A DNA stretch of 64,000 nt, from contig CABQJK010000001.1 of the NCBI GenBank assembly GCA_902464495.1, positions 94,854 to 158,853 of the forward strand, in the 5' to 3' direction. Under the pieces are notes generated by a model. The model worked only from the letters and a program-made list of their open reading frames with translations. It was not told where the DNA came from and searched no databases. A program made the translations under genes and the position numbers. The DNA comes from an uncultured Collinsella sp. (GTDB taxonomy: Bacteria > Actinomycetota > Coriobacteriia > Coriobacteriales > Coriobacteriaceae). Shown piece by piece: positions 1-8,400 of this stretch. The stretch's first letter is position 1. Each line of letters starts with the position of its first letter.

Positions 1-894
1 ATGCGCGGACTGCGCGGTCTTGTCGCCCGTCACGCCCAGCCCGTAGCGAAAGCTAATGGCATCGACGGGGCACGCACCCACGCATTTGCCGCAACGAATG
101 CACTCGGCATGGTCGGGCGTACGCGTAACGTCCACGTCCATCAGACACACCTTGGCGCACTTGCCGCACGAAACGCATTTGCACTGGTCAACCTGAATCC
201 CCAACAACGACACCTTGTTCATGAGCGCATAAAACGCGCCGAGGGGGCAGATCCATTTGCAGAAGGGGCGGTAGAACAACACGCTCAGCACCGCAACCGC
301 AATGAGAATCGCGAGCTTCCAGGTAAAGAGCTTTCCCAGCGCGGAGCGGATTCCCGTATTCATGATGGACAGCGGAATCGCACCCTCGAGCACGCCCTGT
401 GGGCAGATGTACTTGCAAAAGAACGGGTCGCCCATGCCCACATCGTTGACCACCAAGACAGGCAGCAGCACCACGGCAAACAGCAGCACGGCATACTTGA
501 TGTACGTGAGCGGCTTGAGCTTTTTCGTTGATAGCTTTTTGCCGGGAATCTTGTGTAGAAGTTCCTGCAGCCATCCAAACGGGCACAAAAAGCCGCATAC
601 AAAACGCCCCAACAGTACGCCGATCAGAATGAGCGTTCCGGTGACGTAATACGAAAAGCTAAGCTTAGACGAGCCCACCACCGACTGAAACGAGCCGATG
701 GGACACGCACCTGATGCCGCGGGGCACGAATAGCAATTAAGCCCAGGTACGCAGACTGTTTTTCCCGCGCCCTGATAGATGCCGCCTTTGGCAAAGTTTG
801 GCAGGTGAATGTTGGTGATGAGCGTCGCCGCCGCCTGAATGAATCCGCGAAATCGGGCCAAAACATGCGACGCAGTGTTTTCTCTTTTATCCAA
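1..894 (-). CDS. Polyferredoxin-like 4Fe-4S membrane protein (NapH/NosR-type), C-terminus cut by window edge
   Basis: The frame is open from a TTG at 894 to base 1, giving 298 codons without a stop, so the C-terminus lies outside the window. An early CVPGLNCYSCPAASGACP segment precedes several hydrophobic stretches that carry two CxxxCP loops (CGFLCPFGW and CKWICPLGA, plus CKYICPQG). Two classical ferredoxin motifs follow near the end (CVSCGKCAKVC and CIRCGKCVGACP). This is the NapH/NosR/YccM membrane electron-transfer architecture, in which quinol or flavin electrons pass to a periplasmic or membrane partner. The start overlaps the upstream CXXC gene by 8 nt, so the two are translationally coupled. 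TTG 894 has GGAG about 10 nt upstream; ATG 942 is the alternative start. The partner reductase is not visible here. Confidence 0.85.
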   Translation of the reverse strand, partial: MDKRENTASHVLARFRGFIQAAATLITNIHLPNFAKGGIYQGAGKTVCVPGLNCYSCPAASGACPIGSFQSVVGSSKLSFSYYVTGTLILIGVLLGRFVCGFLCPFGWLQELLHKIPGKKLSTKKLKPLTYIKYAVLLFAVVLLPVLVVNDVGMGDPFFCKYICPQGVLEGAIPLSIMNTGIRSALGKLFTWKLAILIAVAVLSVLFYRPFCKWICPLGAFYALMNKVSLLGIQVDQCKCVSCGKCAKVCLMDVDVTRTPDHAECIRCGKCVGACPVDAISFRYGLGVTGDKTAQSAH

Positions 895-1033
895 TTCCGA
901 TACACTCCAAGCACAGCCTAATCGCTTTGGCCAGCACGGCATCCGCCTCGCCACGCATAACGCCAAAGCACACCATGGCAATTCCGACGATCAACAAAGC
1001 GACCTGTACCACGGGTTTTACCGCTTTGAACAA
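887..1033 (-). CDS. CD1871A-family small CXXC protein (48 aa)
   Basis: This is a small gene easily lost in a longer open frame. It starts at TTG 1033, with AAGGAG 8 nt upstream. The product has one hydrophobic helix (about residues 8-27), a basic/acidic turn (RGEAD) and the ending CLECIGIG. That ending is the hallmark of the CD1871A family of CXXC-containing proteins, known from clostridia and coriobacteria next to 4Fe-4S membrane proteins. Here it sits directly upstream of, and overlaps, the polyferredoxin gene. I infer a shared role in membrane-linked thiol or electron transfer; its exact biochemistry is unknown. Confidence 0.75.
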   Translation of the reverse strand: MFKAVKPVVQVALLIVGIAMVCFGVMRGEADAVLAKAIRLCLECIGIG

Positions 1034-1123
1034 CCTGACCACTCCTTTCGTTACGCAACCATTGGACCATATCGACCATAAAATCCGTGTTAAGCGCGAT
1101 TTGGAATGTGCAAGGAGACTGTT

Positions 1124-1798
1124 ATGCGTATTTTGATCGTCGAAGACGAGCGAGCACTGTGCGACACGATCGCACGCAGTTTGCGAAACTTGGCGTACAG
1201 CGTCGACTGCTGTCACGACGGACAGGAGGCGCTCGACCTACTGAACGTTGAGGCCTTCGACCTCGTGGTACTCGACCTCAACCTTCCCCGTATCGACGGC
1301 ATGACCGTACTCAGGGAACTTAGGAAAACCGACTGCGAGACCAAGGTGCTGATTCTGTCCGCACGTGGCGAAGTATCCGATAAAGTCGCCGGACTCGATG
1401 CCGGCGCCAACGATTACCTCACCAAGCCGTTTCATCTGGACGAGCTTGCGGCAAGGATTCGCAGCCTTACCCTCAGACGCTTTACACAAAGCGACATAGT
1501 TTTAACCTGCGGAAAGCTCAGCTTTGACACCAAGGCGCGCATCGCTTCCGTGGACAGCGAGGCTCTATCTCTTACGCGCAAGGAAACGGGAATCTTGGAA
1601 TACCTGATGCTTAATCAGGGGCGGCCGGTAAGTCAAGAGGAGCTTATCGAGCACGTTTGGGATAGCAGCGTGAACAGCTTTAGCAACGCAACCCGCGTTC
1701 ACATCTCGTCACTCCGCAAAAAGCTACGCATCGTTTTGGGATACGACCCGATTCGCAATCGGATTGGAGAGGGCTATGTTATGGAGGATAGCGAATGA
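1124..1798 (+). CDS. OmpR/PhoB-family response regulator
   Basis: The 224-residue protein has an N-terminal receiver domain with the acidic pocket E7-D8, the phospho-acceptor Asp51 (VVLDLN), the conserved Thr/Ser (LSARG) and Lys (LTKPF). A C-terminal winged helix (about residues 128-220, RVHISSLRKKLR recognition helix, GEGYVM wing) is of the OmpR type. ATG 1124 is chosen because GGAG lies 6-7 nt upstream; an earlier in-frame ATG at 1106 lacks one. The stop overlaps the kinase start (ATGA), so the two form an operon. Divergence from the Fe-S genes suggests, but does not prove, that those are targets. Confidence 0.92.
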   Translation: MRILIVEDERALCDTIARSLRNLAYSVDCCHDGQEALDLLNVEAFDLVVLDLNLPRIDGMTVLRELRKTDCETKVLILSARGEVSDKVAGLDAGANDYLTKPFHLDELAARIRSLTLRRFTQSDIVLTCGKLSFDTKARIASVDSEALSLTRKETGILEYLMLNQGRPVSQEELIEHVWDSSVNSFSNATRVHISSLRKKLRIVLGYDPIRNRIGEGYVMEDSE

Positions 1799-2946
1799 AA
1801 AGGCTTTCGCTGCAATGGCGCATAACGATTATGACGGCGCTGCTCACGTGCGCAGCGTGCGTGCTGACGAACTGCCTGGTCGGCTATACGGGTATGCGCT
1901 ACATGGATGCCATCGGCAGCGACATCTCGGCCTTTAACGCAACCGGCGAAGATTCGCTCCAGGCGTTCGACCCAACGAAAGCAGCCCTCGATGACAAGGT
2001 CACGATCGTCGTAAACGACGCACAGGAGTCTTTTGGCACGACAGCCTGGTGCATCACGGCTGGAGTCACACTCCTTGGCGGCGCGCTGGCATACTTTGTG
2101 AGCGGCCGTGCACTCAAACCGCTACGGGCTTTTGCAGCTCAGGTTGAGCGTGTGCAACCTGACAACCTAAGCGAAATCAAACTCAATGAAGATGTGCCCA
2201 CCGAGCTACAACGATGCAGCGCCTCTTTCAACGACATGATCGCTCGTCTTGGCGAAGGGTTCTCTGCACAGCGTCAGTTTACCGGCAACGCCGCACACGA
2301 GCTGCGCACCCCGCTCGCCCTTATGCAAGCACAGATTGAACTATTCATCTCCGAACACTCCGGTTTACAACCCGAAACAGCCGAGCTGCTCGACCTGTTA
2401 CAAGAACAAACCGAGCGAATGTCGCAGATGACCAAGGTATTGCTCGAGATGAGTGAGCTCCGCAGCATTCCTTGCGAGGACGATGTTGAACTTGGTCCCT
2501 TGTCCGAAGAGGTCCTCACCGACCTTGCGCCACTTGCCGAAAATAAGGGCATAGCCCTCAATTGTGCTGGAGACGCTTTAGTAATCGGGAGCGACACGCT
2601 CCTCTATCGGCTGGTGTTTAACCTGGTCGAAAATGCCATCCGTTACAGCCGCCCCGGCTCGACTGTCAACGTGTCCATCTGCGGCAGCGACAGCCACGTG
2701 TTCCTGCGAGTCGAGGACCAGGGCCCGGGAATACCCAAGCAGTACCGTGAGAGCATCTTCCAGCCGTTCTTTCGTCTCGACAAATCCCGCAGCAGGGCAT
2801 ACGGCGGCGCAGGACTCGGACTCGCGCTTGTTTGGGAGATTGCAGCGCTTCACGGTGGCGCCGTAGAGGTCGAAGCAAGTTCCGAGAACGGGACCACCAT
2901 GCTCGTAAGCCTTCCAAAACGATCTGCAGCGTCAACCGAACAGTAA
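1795..2946 (+). CDS. Sensor histidine kinase, HAMP-HisKA-HATPase_c
   Basis: The 383-residue membrane kinase has TM1 at about residues 9-32, a short extracytoplasmic loop of about 50 residues, TM2 at about 83-103 and a HAMP linker. The H-box AAHELRTPLA carries the phospho-acceptor His168. The ATPase domain has an N-box (NLVENAIRYS), G1 (DQGPGIP), F-box (FQPFFRLD) and G2 (GGAGLGLAL). The start codon overlaps the response-regulator stop, so this is the cognate kinase. The small sensor loop implies a simple or membrane-derived signal. A strong terminator follows directly. Confidence 0.93.
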   Translation: MKRLSLQWRITIMTALLTCAACVLTNCLVGYTGMRYMDAIGSDISAFNATGEDSLQAFDPTKAALDDKVTIVVNDAQESFGTTAWCITAGVTLLGGALAYFVSGRALKPLRAFAAQVERVQPDNLSEIKLNEDVPTELQRCSASFNDMIARLGEGFSAQRQFTGNAAHELRTPLALMQAQIELFISEHSGLQPETAELLDLLQEQTERMSQMTKVLLEMSELRSIPCEDDVELGPLSEEVLTDLAPLAENKGIALNCAGDALVIGSDTLLYRLVFNLVENAIRYSRPGSTVNVSICGSDSHVFLRVEDQGPGIPKQYRESIFQPFFRLDKSRSRAYGGAGLGLALVWEIAALHGGAVEVEASSENGTTMLVSLPKRSAASTEQ

Positions 2947-2952
2947 AACAAA

Positions 2953-2984
2953 AGGGGGCCCGCACACGTTTGCGCGGGCCCCCT
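2953..2984. terminator. Intrinsic terminator between kinase and guaA-like gene
   Basis: A perfect 11-bp GC-rich stem (AGGGGGCCCGC with its complement) and a 10-nt loop lie between the 3' ends of convergent genes. An A-run stands on one side (functional for the minus strand) and pyrimidines on the other, so it may serve both directions. Confidence 0.8.
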
Positions 2985-3019
2985 CTCCGTCAATGCAGTT
3001 CACCCAAAAGAGTAGAAGC

Positions 3020-4000
3020 TTACTCCCACTCGACCGTGCCGACGGGCTTCGGCGTGAGGTCGTAGCACACGCGGCAGATACGGGGAACCTCGGCGGTGAC
3101 GCGAGCGGTGATGCGCTTGAGCAACGCCCAGTCGAGCTCAGGCACCTCGGCGGTCATAACATCGACGGTGTTGATGCAGCGAATGATGCAGGGCCAATCG
3201 TAGGCGCGCTTGCCCTCGCGCACGCCGGTGGCGCGGAAGTCGGGCACGACGGCAAAATACTGCCAGATGGTCAGACCCGCCTTGTCGATCTCCTCGCGCA
3301 CGATCGCGTCGGCTTCGCGCAGCGCCTCAAGACGGTCGCGGGTGATGGCACCAAGGCAGCGGACGCCCAGGCCGGGACCGGGGAACGGCTGGCGCTCGAC
3401 CATGTTCTCGGGCAGGCCGAGCTCGCGACCGACCACGCGGACCTCGTCCTTGTACAGCAGTTTGACGGGCTCGCAGAGCTCAAACTGTAGGTCCTCGGGC
3501 AGACCGCCCACGTTGTGGTGAGCCTTCACGCCGTCTTGGGACTCAAGAATGTCGGGATAGATGGTGCCCTGGGCGAGGAAACTGACCTCGTCGCCAACCT
3601 TGCGGGCCTCCTCCTCGAACACGCGAATGAACTCGGCGCCGATAATCTTGCGCTTGGCCTCGGGCTCCTCAACGTCCACGAGCTTGTCTAGGAAGCGATC
3701 GGAAGCGTCCACGTAGACCAGGTTGGCGTCCATCTGGTTCTTAAAGACGTCGACAACCTGCTCGCTCTCGCCCTTGCGCATGAGGCCGTGGTTCACATGC
3801 ACGCAAATGAGCTGCTTGCCGATTGCCTTGATGAGCAACGCCGCGACAACTGAGCTGTCAACGCCGCCGGAAAGGGCCAGCAGGACCTTCTTGTCACCGA
3901 TCTGCTCACGGATTGCGGTGACCTGCTCGTCGATGAACGCCTGGGCAAGTTCGGGAGTGGTGATACGCACCATGTCGTCGGGACGCTTGTTGGGATCCAT
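3020..4000 (-). CDS. Stand-alone GMP synthase ATP-pyrophosphatase (no glutaminase domain)
   Basis: The 326-residue protein matches only the C-terminal two thirds of GuaA: the PP-loop SGGVDSS (residues 44-50), the FPGPGLGVR segment and the dimerisation domain ending in VGTVEWE. It starts at ATG 4000 with AAGGAG upstream, and there is no room for a class I amidotransferase domain. The catalysed step would be XMP + ATP + NH3 to GMP, with ammonia coming from solution or from a separate partner, as in archaeal two-subunit GMP synthases. A complete guaA lies at 29814-31412, so this is a paralogue with only moderate similarity in the body. It is transcribed alone. Specialised use of free ammonia is a guess. 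Confidence 0.85.
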   Translation of the reverse strand: MDPNKRPDDMVRITTPELAQAFIDEQVTAIREQIGDKKVLLALSGGVDSSVVAALLIKAIGKQLICVHVNHGLMRKGESEQVVDVFKNQMDANLVYVDASDRFLDKLVDVEEPEAKRKIIGAEFIRVFEEEARKVGDEVSFLAQGTIYPDILESQDGVKAHHNVGGLPEDLQFELCEPVKLLYKDEVRVVGRELGLPENMVERQPFPGPGLGVRCLGAITRDRLEALREADAIVREEIDKAGLTIWQYFAVVPDFRATGVREGKRAYDWPCIIRCINTVDVMTAEVPELDWALLKRITARVTAEVPRICRVCYDLTPKPVGTVEWE

Positions 4001-4032
4001 GCAGAGCTCCTTTTCGGTTCGATGGAAATGCG

Positions 4033-4072
4033 TTGCACATATGCAAACGCACCGTCATATGACCTCATTATA
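4033..4072 (-). promoter_or_regulatory. Promoter region with small palindrome upstream of the GuaA-like gene
   Basis: On the minus strand a TATAAT hexamer covers 4067-4072, with no good -35. A perfect palindrome TTGCA-N4-TGCAA (4033-4046) lies between it and the ribosome binding site, where a repressor would act. Confidence 0.4.
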
Positions 4073-4298
4073 TGCAGAACGAGGCCCATTTCCCATCGCT
4101 CCCATGGAGCTTTTTGCAGGGGCGGTAGTTTTTCTATATCCCAAGGTCAGCTAGGCTTCGATAATCACCTCAGGGGCAGGGCCGCCAAACTTGTCGTTTA
4201 TACGCTCGGCGCACTCGTACGCAATATTCGCTAACATCCAGCTTTCAAATGACGGGGTACAATGGCTGCTATCGTTGTCAGCTGATGGGAGATGGAAG

Positions 4299-5303
4299 AT
4301 GGACTGCAATAGCTACCCGCGCGTTCCCATGTCGTTGATGTGTACCGCTTTTGTGCCGGGGCAGATTGACGCCGCGGTTGCAGGCATTTCCGATCCCGAC
4401 TCGCGCGCTATTGCCACGGCAGAAGCGCTGTACTTTCGCGGACAGGCCGCCCTCGCTGCCGAGACGACACGCCCCTATCTTGACGCCACCGATCCCGTAC
4501 TTCGCTATTCTGCATGCTTCATCTGCGGATATGCCAGTCTGTCGCTCAACCGTATCGCCGACGCCCGCCGGTGCCTTGCTGGCATCCTCGATACGCCGGC
4601 CGACGAGGAATCGCCCGCCGTCCACGCCACGCACATCCTGTTCGCCTCGGCCGCGAGCGTCCTGCTGCACTTGCCTTCCCCATATTCCGCCGAAGAGTTT
4701 TATCCGCTTGCGGCGCATCTGCCCGAAGGCCTGCGCCTGTTCGCCAGCTACGTGATGGCGCATGCCCTGTACCTGCGCGGCGAATATGGCCGCAGTCTGG
4801 GCATGGCGGAAAACGCCCTAATCATGAAACAGGGAAGTTATCCCATCTCGGAACTGTTCCTGCACCTGGCAGCTTCCATGGCATGCATGAGCCTCAAGGA
4901 CATCGACGCCGCAAAAACGCACTTCGGAGCTGCTTGGAACATTGCGCGCCCCGACGGCCTCATCGAGCTCATCGGCGAGCACCACGGCCTTTTACAAGGG
5001 CTCATCGAGGCGTGCCTAAAAACGCAATACCCTGACGACTTCGCGCACATCATCGAGATCACATACCGCTTCAGCTACGGCTGGCGGCGCATCCATAACC
5101 CCGATTCGGGCGAGGACGTGGCTGACGACCTGACGACCACGGAATTCACCATGGCCATGCTCGCCTGTCGTGGGTGGACCAACGCCGAAATCGCACGCCA
5201 TATGGGAGTATCGCCGGGCACCGTCAAAAACCGACTATCCGGCGTATACGCAAAGCTTGGCATCGGCACACGCGCCGAGCTGGTCGCGCATATGTTACGT
5301 TAG
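4299..5303 (+). CDS. LuxR-type HTH regulator with N-terminal helical repeat domain
   Basis: A 334-residue protein. The last ~60 residues form a GerE/LuxR-type HTH (TTEFTMAMLACRGWTNAEI followed by GVSPGTVKNRLSGVYAKLGI). The rest is rich in Ala/Leu helical pairs resembling TPR-like sensor domains of large LuxR regulators, with no ATPase motif. ATG 4299 is preferred because GGGAG lies 7 nt upstream; an earlier ATG at 4191 has no such site. It precedes the large surface protein on the same strand by 155 nt, making that gene the likeliest target. Confidence 0.82.
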   Translation: MDCNSYPRVPMSLMCTAFVPGQIDAAVAGISDPDSRAIATAEALYFRGQAALAAETTRPYLDATDPVLRYSACFICGYASLSLNRIADARRCLAGILDTPADEESPAVHATHILFASAASVLLHLPSPYSAEEFYPLAAHLPEGLRLFASYVMAHALYLRGEYGRSLGMAENALIMKQGSYPISELFLHLAASMACMSLKDIDAAKTHFGAAWNIARPDGLIELIGEHHGLLQGLIEACLKTQYPDDFAHIIEITYRFSYGWRRIHNPDSGEDVADDLTTTEFTMAMLACRGWTNAEIARHMGVSPGTVKNRLSGVYAKLGIGTRAELVAHMLR

Positions 5304-5458
5304 CGACCGGACTGCCAAGCGCATCGAACGCATTCCGGAACCCGGCGCTTCGCTCGATCATTTTGGACATTTTGGCCATCGAACGGCACTACCGCCACGG
5401 GGCACCTTCTCGCAAAATTGGATTATTTCCACCGATACTTGCGGGATGGGAGCCCAAG

Positions 5459-8400
5459 ATGCTTGATCGCCGTTCGTTACTTGTCGCCGGAGCGTCCTCG
5501 TTAGCGAGCATTATGTTGCCGCGCGTGCCGGGAAGCACAAACGCCTTCATATTGCCGCTCGCGCCCACCGAAGCCCATGCCGACGAAAAAGACCCCTTCA
5601 GGGTGCTCGTTCTCTCGCGCACCATGTTTGGTGTGGTCGTGGTCGACGTCGCCAACAAGAATACGCCTATCGCAGGCGCCAAGGTCACGCTCACGTCGCG
5701 CTACGCCGCAGGCAAGCAGCTCGCCGCCACGACCGATGACGAGGGTACAGCCATCTTTGAGGTTGCCCCGCTTTCGGAAGGCTACGTGGACGAGGCGACG
5801 CTCCTTGACGCGTACGACTTCAACGGCGGCATCTCCATCAGCATGCCAGGCTACCGCGATGTCGAGATTCCCCTTGCGCGTATCCAGGGCGGTACCGCCG
5901 TTACCGCGCCCACGCGTCCGCTCTCCGACGGTGAACCGTACTTTCGCCAGCTTACGTTCGACGAATGGGACATCCAGTACGCCGACGCCACATTCATGGC
6001 GATGCCCAAAGACGATCCAACAAACGAGCAGTCCGACACGCACGCTTTTACCGTACAGGTCCATCTACCGCAGGGTGGGCAGGCAACGCTGCGCATCAAC
6101 AAAGTAATGCCTGCCGCAGGCAGCTCATCCGAAACCGTCACGCAGATCGGACAGATCAAGGCCAGCGCGTCGGGTGCGGATAATCTGGCGACGTTCACGC
6201 TCGAAGACAAGTTCCTCGATGCGGCATCGGGCCTTCTGGAAGAAGGGTGCAAGCTGCGCTTTGCGCTCGACTACCAGGGTAAAACCTACACGCTCTCCTC
6301 CCCCATGGCCGTTGCCACCGCGCCGTCCGCAAAGGCGGAATCGGGCTCAACGACCATCATCCCCACCACCATGGATCAAGAGATCACTCCGTTTGATTTC
6401 CCCGCGGCGTTTCCCGGTATCGGCGGCAACAAGTTCACCTGCTGGATGCCCACGTTTCCGATCCTCTTCGATTTCTCGTTTGCCGGGTACGTGTTGTTTG
6501 GCGGAGGATACAAACCGGCCAGCTACATGAACGATTCGGGCAATCCGGATCCGGAATACTGGAAGAAGTCGCCACGCGAGTCGGGCGCCAAGCAGGCAAA
6601 CCGCTACCTCGACGAGATGGAGGGGAAGTGGAATCAGTACAAGAGTATGAGTGCCGGTTCGGGCACCGATCCAAGGAACACCAAGCTCCTTCGCCATCAT
6701 TGCACGCTGCTGTTCACGATGGATATCGCAACACAGGTGTACGGATCGCTCGCCTACGACTGGGTAGGCAAAACTTGGGGCGATAACAACGATCCGGCGT
6801 TTGGCAATATTAAGGCCCTCTTCCAAGTAAAAACCGACCTCAACTGGACCGAGCAGTTCACCTTGGGCCCGGTGCCGTTTTTCCTAAACGTCAATCCTTG
6901 GGTGTTGGCAAAGCTGGCGCTCGCGGTAGGCGCCCACACACACGGCAGCGGCGCGGCGTTCTTCAAAAACATTTCGCTCGACTATTCCAATACGTCGGGA
7001 TCATTCACCATCCAGATCGGGCTTGCCGTCACCTTTGGAGCCGGCGTTGCAGGCGTCGCTTCGTCCGCCGTGCGCGGTGCCGCGTCTCTCACGTTGTTCA
7101 TCGGCTACGAGAAGGCAGACGGCCACCAGCTTCCGCGCCTGCGCGTGGGCGCGGACGTCGATGTCGACGTGATACTCCAGTTTGTCATGTTCAAGTGGAC
7201 CACCAAGGCCTGGTCGGGGTCGTGGCCAACGCTTCTCGATTCGTGGAACATGTCGGTCAACAACGGCGACCAGTATGTGCTCCAGCGCTCAGAGCTGGCA
7301 CTGGACGGAGACACGCCATATACGCTGGATGCCTGCTTTGGCGCGGCTGGCAATGCCGAGTCGGGCGGCGTGCCGCAGTTTATCGCGTCGGCCACCATCG
7401 TCACCAATGCCGAGCTGCTCGCATGCGCCGAAGTTGCAGCCACCGCCGTAAACGCCGCGCCGGTCGTGCGCGATTGGGAGCAAGCGGTCACGCGCATTGA
7501 GCTCGACGCGGATGCAGAGAGCAATGACACGGGACAGGTCGAGCATTTCGTCCATGCACTGATAGAGAACGATGACAACGCCACACCGATGTATGAGTAT
7601 ACCTACATCGGCCAGGCGACGAACGCCGTTGCGGACTCGAACGCCAATTCTGCCGGCGTGTCGGAGGACGAGAGAGGCGGCATAAAGCCCTCAAGCGACA
7701 AGGTGCTCTTCACCGGCGTGCTCAGCGAGGCTCACATGAAGTTTGCGGAGATCGCCGGCGTGGAATGTCTGTTCCGCATCGCTTCGGTTCGCTACGGCGA
7801 GGATGGCCGTTCGCGTCTGGTGGTACACACGAAGGCAAACGGCGCGTGGTCCGCACCTATACCGGTCGACTTCCCCCTTGGGTTTGGCGAGGGCGACGTG
7901 GAACGCAACGGCATATTCGATTACGACTTCGACGTAATTGAATACACAGACGGCGCGGGGCGCACGGACGCCTACGTGCTGCTGGTCTCGGGAGAGCGCC
8001 CCGAAGGCGACGCAACCCGGTTCGATACGGCAAGCACAGCCGGCATACTGTCCGTTGTGCGCCTGCGCATCAGTAATAGCGAAGTTCGCGTGATATCGCA
8101 CACGTCGTGGCGTAGCATCTCGCGCGGCCGCCCGCAAGAGGATGGTTACCATTGCCTACAGTGTCCGCGCATCACAGTAGGCAAGACGCTTGTCGACGGA
8201 CGTCTGTCGGGCGCCTATCTCCATCGCCGCGGAGCCTCCGCCGAAAAGGCGTTGGGCACCGAGGCAGAAGTCGCGCTCGAGTGCTTTACCCTGTGGTCGG
8301 ATGTGTCAGGCGACAGCCTCACGTTCCGTCAGGTCCTCCGCTTTCCGCAGGCACCGTCGAGCATCGAGCTGGGCGCGCCCGAGAACATCAACGGCAAAAT

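Noticed and set aside
4191..4298. N-terminal extension of the LuxR regulator to ATG 4191
   Set aside because: No ribosome binding site there; GGGAG before ATG 4299 fits better and the upstream residues are not domain-like.
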